Shown here piece after piece: positions 62,760-64,000 of a stretch of 64,000 bases of DNA (positions are counted from its first letter, which is position 1; every line of letters starts with the position of its first letter). Origin of the DNA: Spirosoma sp. SC4-14 (GTDB taxonomy: Bacteria > Bacteroidota > Bacteroidia > Cytophagales > Spirosomataceae); assembly GCF_037201965.1 (NCBI RefSeq), contig NZ_CP147518.1, positions 1,921,001 to 1,985,000 of the forward strand. The letters run 5' to 3'. The notes under the pieces were generated by a model. It ran no database searches. It was not told where the DNA came from and saw nothing but the letters and a program-made list of their open reading frames with translations. Both the position numbers and the translations under genes were made by a program.

Positions 62760-64000
62760 ATGAAGTCTATCGTACTTATCCTGTCTGTTATTTTCTGCAC
62801 AGTCATTGCCAACGCTCAAACCAGTAGTTCGGGGCTGCGTGGCATAGTTAAAAACGCACAGGGCGAAGCCTTACCCTATGCCGCCGTTGTGGTGAAAAGC
62901 GCTGAAGCTTCGGCACGGGCTACAGGGACAATCACCAATGCTGAAGGACGCTACGAGATTGCCCTGGCGCCGGGGAAATACAGCGTTATTTTTCAGTATC
63001 TGGGTTTCCAGACGGTTCAGAAGTCGGTCGAAATAGGGGCTGGTTTTACTACGCTGGATATAACGCTCGAAGAGCAGGCGTTGCGGCTGGCCGAAGTGGA
63101 GGCTAAAGCCGGAAACGAAGATCCTGCCTACACGATTATGCGCCGGGCCATTGCCAAGAGCCGGTTTCATAAGCTTCAGGTGCAGTCGTTTAAGGCACGG
63201 GTCTATACTAAATCGTCGATTACGGTTCTCGATCTGCCCAATCTGGCCGAAATGGCGTTTCGTAAGCAATTGAAGGAGGCCGAAAAGGAAGCCAATTTCA
63301 AAGTGGGCGTGCCCATCCTGAACGAAACCGTAGCCGAAGTTTCGTTCAGTCAGCCTAATACATACCGACAGCGGATTATTGCCAACCGAAACTCGCAGGG
63401 TGAATTTTTGAGTCCCAATCAGTTTTATAATGCCAGTTTCTACGACCCAACCATTGCCAATACGGTTTCTCCGCTGTCGCCAAAGGCATTTGCCTACTAT
63501 AAGTTCGAATACAAAGGTACCTTTCGCGAAACATCCCCCGACGGTAAACCGGTAGAGATCAGTAAAATCCAGGTGATTCCGCGCCAGTATGGCGAAGGCG
63601 TTTTTCGGGGCGTAATCTACATTATCGAAAATACCTGGGCCATTCACAGCCTGCAACTCGAAACAGTCAACAACATTGGCATATCGTTCACGATTCGTCA
63701 TGTCTGCACACCCATCAAAGGCGTCTGGATGCCAACCAACCAGCGCTATAATGGCAAAGGGTCGTATCTGGGCGTAAAAGCTGAGGGCTACTACATTCGG
63801 AACCTGACGTTTACCGACTTTGTGGTCAATCCGGCATTTGTGGAAGATATTGAGGTAGCTGATGAGAAAAAAGCACCACCCGCCAATACGCTTTCGAAGA
63901 GCGAGATAAAAGGGAAGCCGATCGACGAACTGGTGAAGAAACAGAAAGAGTTTTCGACCAAAAACCTGCGTCAGCTTGTCAAAGAATACGAAAAGCAGGA
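62760..64000 (+). CDS. DUF5686 / carboxypeptidase-like regulatory domain protein (5' part)
   Basis: 413 codons are visible; the frame runs off the window. The ATG at 62760 gives a signal peptide (LILSVIFCTVIANAQ). Residues 24-100 are a carboxypeptidase-D regulatory-like domain (GLRGIVKNAQGEALPYAAVV, YEIALAPGKYSVIFQYLGFQ). The rest matches DUF5686: YTIMRRAIAKSRFHKLQVQS, FYNASFYDPTIANTVSPLSP and YYKFEYKGTFRETSPDGKPV. The missing C-terminus is expected to be an outer-membrane beta barrel. Role unknown; such proteins are common in Bacteroidota outer membranes. Confidence 0.88.
   Translation, partial: MKSIVLILSVIFCTVIANAQTSSSGLRGIVKNAQGEALPYAAVVVKSAEASARATGTITNAEGRYEIALAPGKYSVIFQYLGFQTVQKSVEIGAGFTTLDITLEEQALRLAEVEAKAGNEDPAYTIMRRAIAKSRFHKLQVQSFKARVYTKSSITVLDLPNLAEMAFRKQLKEAEKEANFKVGVPILNETVAEVSFSQPNTYRQRIIANRNSQGEFLSPNQFYNASFYDPTIANTVSPLSPKAFAYYKFEYKGTFRETSPDGKPVEISKIQVIPRQYGEGVFRGVIYIIENTWAIHSLQLETVNNIGISFTIRHVCTPIKGVWMPTNQRYNGKGSYLGVKAEGYYIRNLTFTDFVVNPAFVEDIEVADEKKAPPANTLSKSEIKGKPIDELVKKQKEFSTKNLRQLVKEYEKQ

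Noticed and set aside
62871..63701. Long open frame (276 codons) on the minus strand
   Set aside because: It lies wholly opposite the DUF5686 gene, whose signal peptide and domains are clear. The antisense translation has no family features.
1..64000. tRNA, rRNA, insertion sequences or prophage
   Set aside because: No cloverleaf-like segment with a TTCGA arm, no ribosomal RNA stretch, and no transposase, integrase or phage-structural protein was seen. Small structured RNAs cannot be excluded by eye.

Overview
The window is chromosomal DNA from a Bacteroidota bacterium, most probably a Cytophagales member close to Spirosoma (the genus is an inference). Supporting features are a protein with a type IX secretion CHU_C tail, an OMP_b-brl_3-type outer-membrane barrel, a DUF5686 protein, the parA-parB-DUF5683-dapB-lepB order, an N-succinylornithine-type transcarbamylase, signal peptides ending in AQ, and candidate promoters of the TTTG / TAnnTTTG type. 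No rRNA, tRNA, CRISPR array, transposase, integrase or prophage gene was seen.

Layout. 1-3.9 kb: 3' end of an outer-membrane barrel gene, a secreted beta-propeller and an NlpC/P60 peptidase. 4.0-8.2 kb (minus): arginine genes argD, argF' and argB with a DUF433 gene inside the run, preceded by an alpha/beta hydrolase. 8.4-10.6 kb (minus): three tandem paralogous lipoproteins of unknown function, each followed by a hairpin. 10.8-13.1 kb (minus): clpX and clpP. 13.3-20.3 kb: a small HTH regulator, an orphan CzcA-type RND pump, a response regulator, a divergent histidine kinase and a flavoprotein. 20.4-25.4 kb: a GH13-like protein, a radical SAM protein and a sulfatase.

25.7-33.8 kb: the chromosome-partition operon parA-parB-DUF5683-dapB-lepB, then a cell-wall amidase, ung, apaG and a methyltransferase. 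33.9-37.3 kb: a lipoprotein joining a cytochrome-c-like segment to a PHM-like copper monooxygenase fold, and a DEAD-box RNA helicase. 37.7-43.7 kb: a pectin-directed patch (GH28 polygalacturonase, a broken rhamnogalacturonan acetylesterase-like gene, CE8 pectinesterase, a propeller protein and an AraC regulator). 43.8-50.8 kb: SDR, esterase, DUF1593, DUF2905, a propeller-like protein, a sugar isomerase-like protein and a lipoprotein. 51-54.7 kb: a large CHU_C protein and class II fructose-bisphosphate aldolase. 54.8-61.1 kb: an RND pump/adaptor pair flanked on both sides by remains of small two-gene modules. 61.2-64 kb: a secreted M24 peptidase and the 5' part of a DUF5686 protein.

Two themes stand out. 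First, gene decay: four loci can be read as once-intact proteins only by joining frames or passing a stop (37710-38214, 39864-40540, 55008-55578, 60435-61097). The esterase has lost exactly its nucleophile block, probably by deletion between short TTCGAT repeats. Second, many spacers carry a hairpin whose arms are built from short iterated words, with a different sequence at each site. Other points of note are a canonical EF-hand-like calcium loop in the cytoplasmic loop of the RND pump, Ala90 in ArgF' at the residue that sets acyl-ornithine specificity, and the lipoprotein triplet, which is the best candidate here for an undescribed family.
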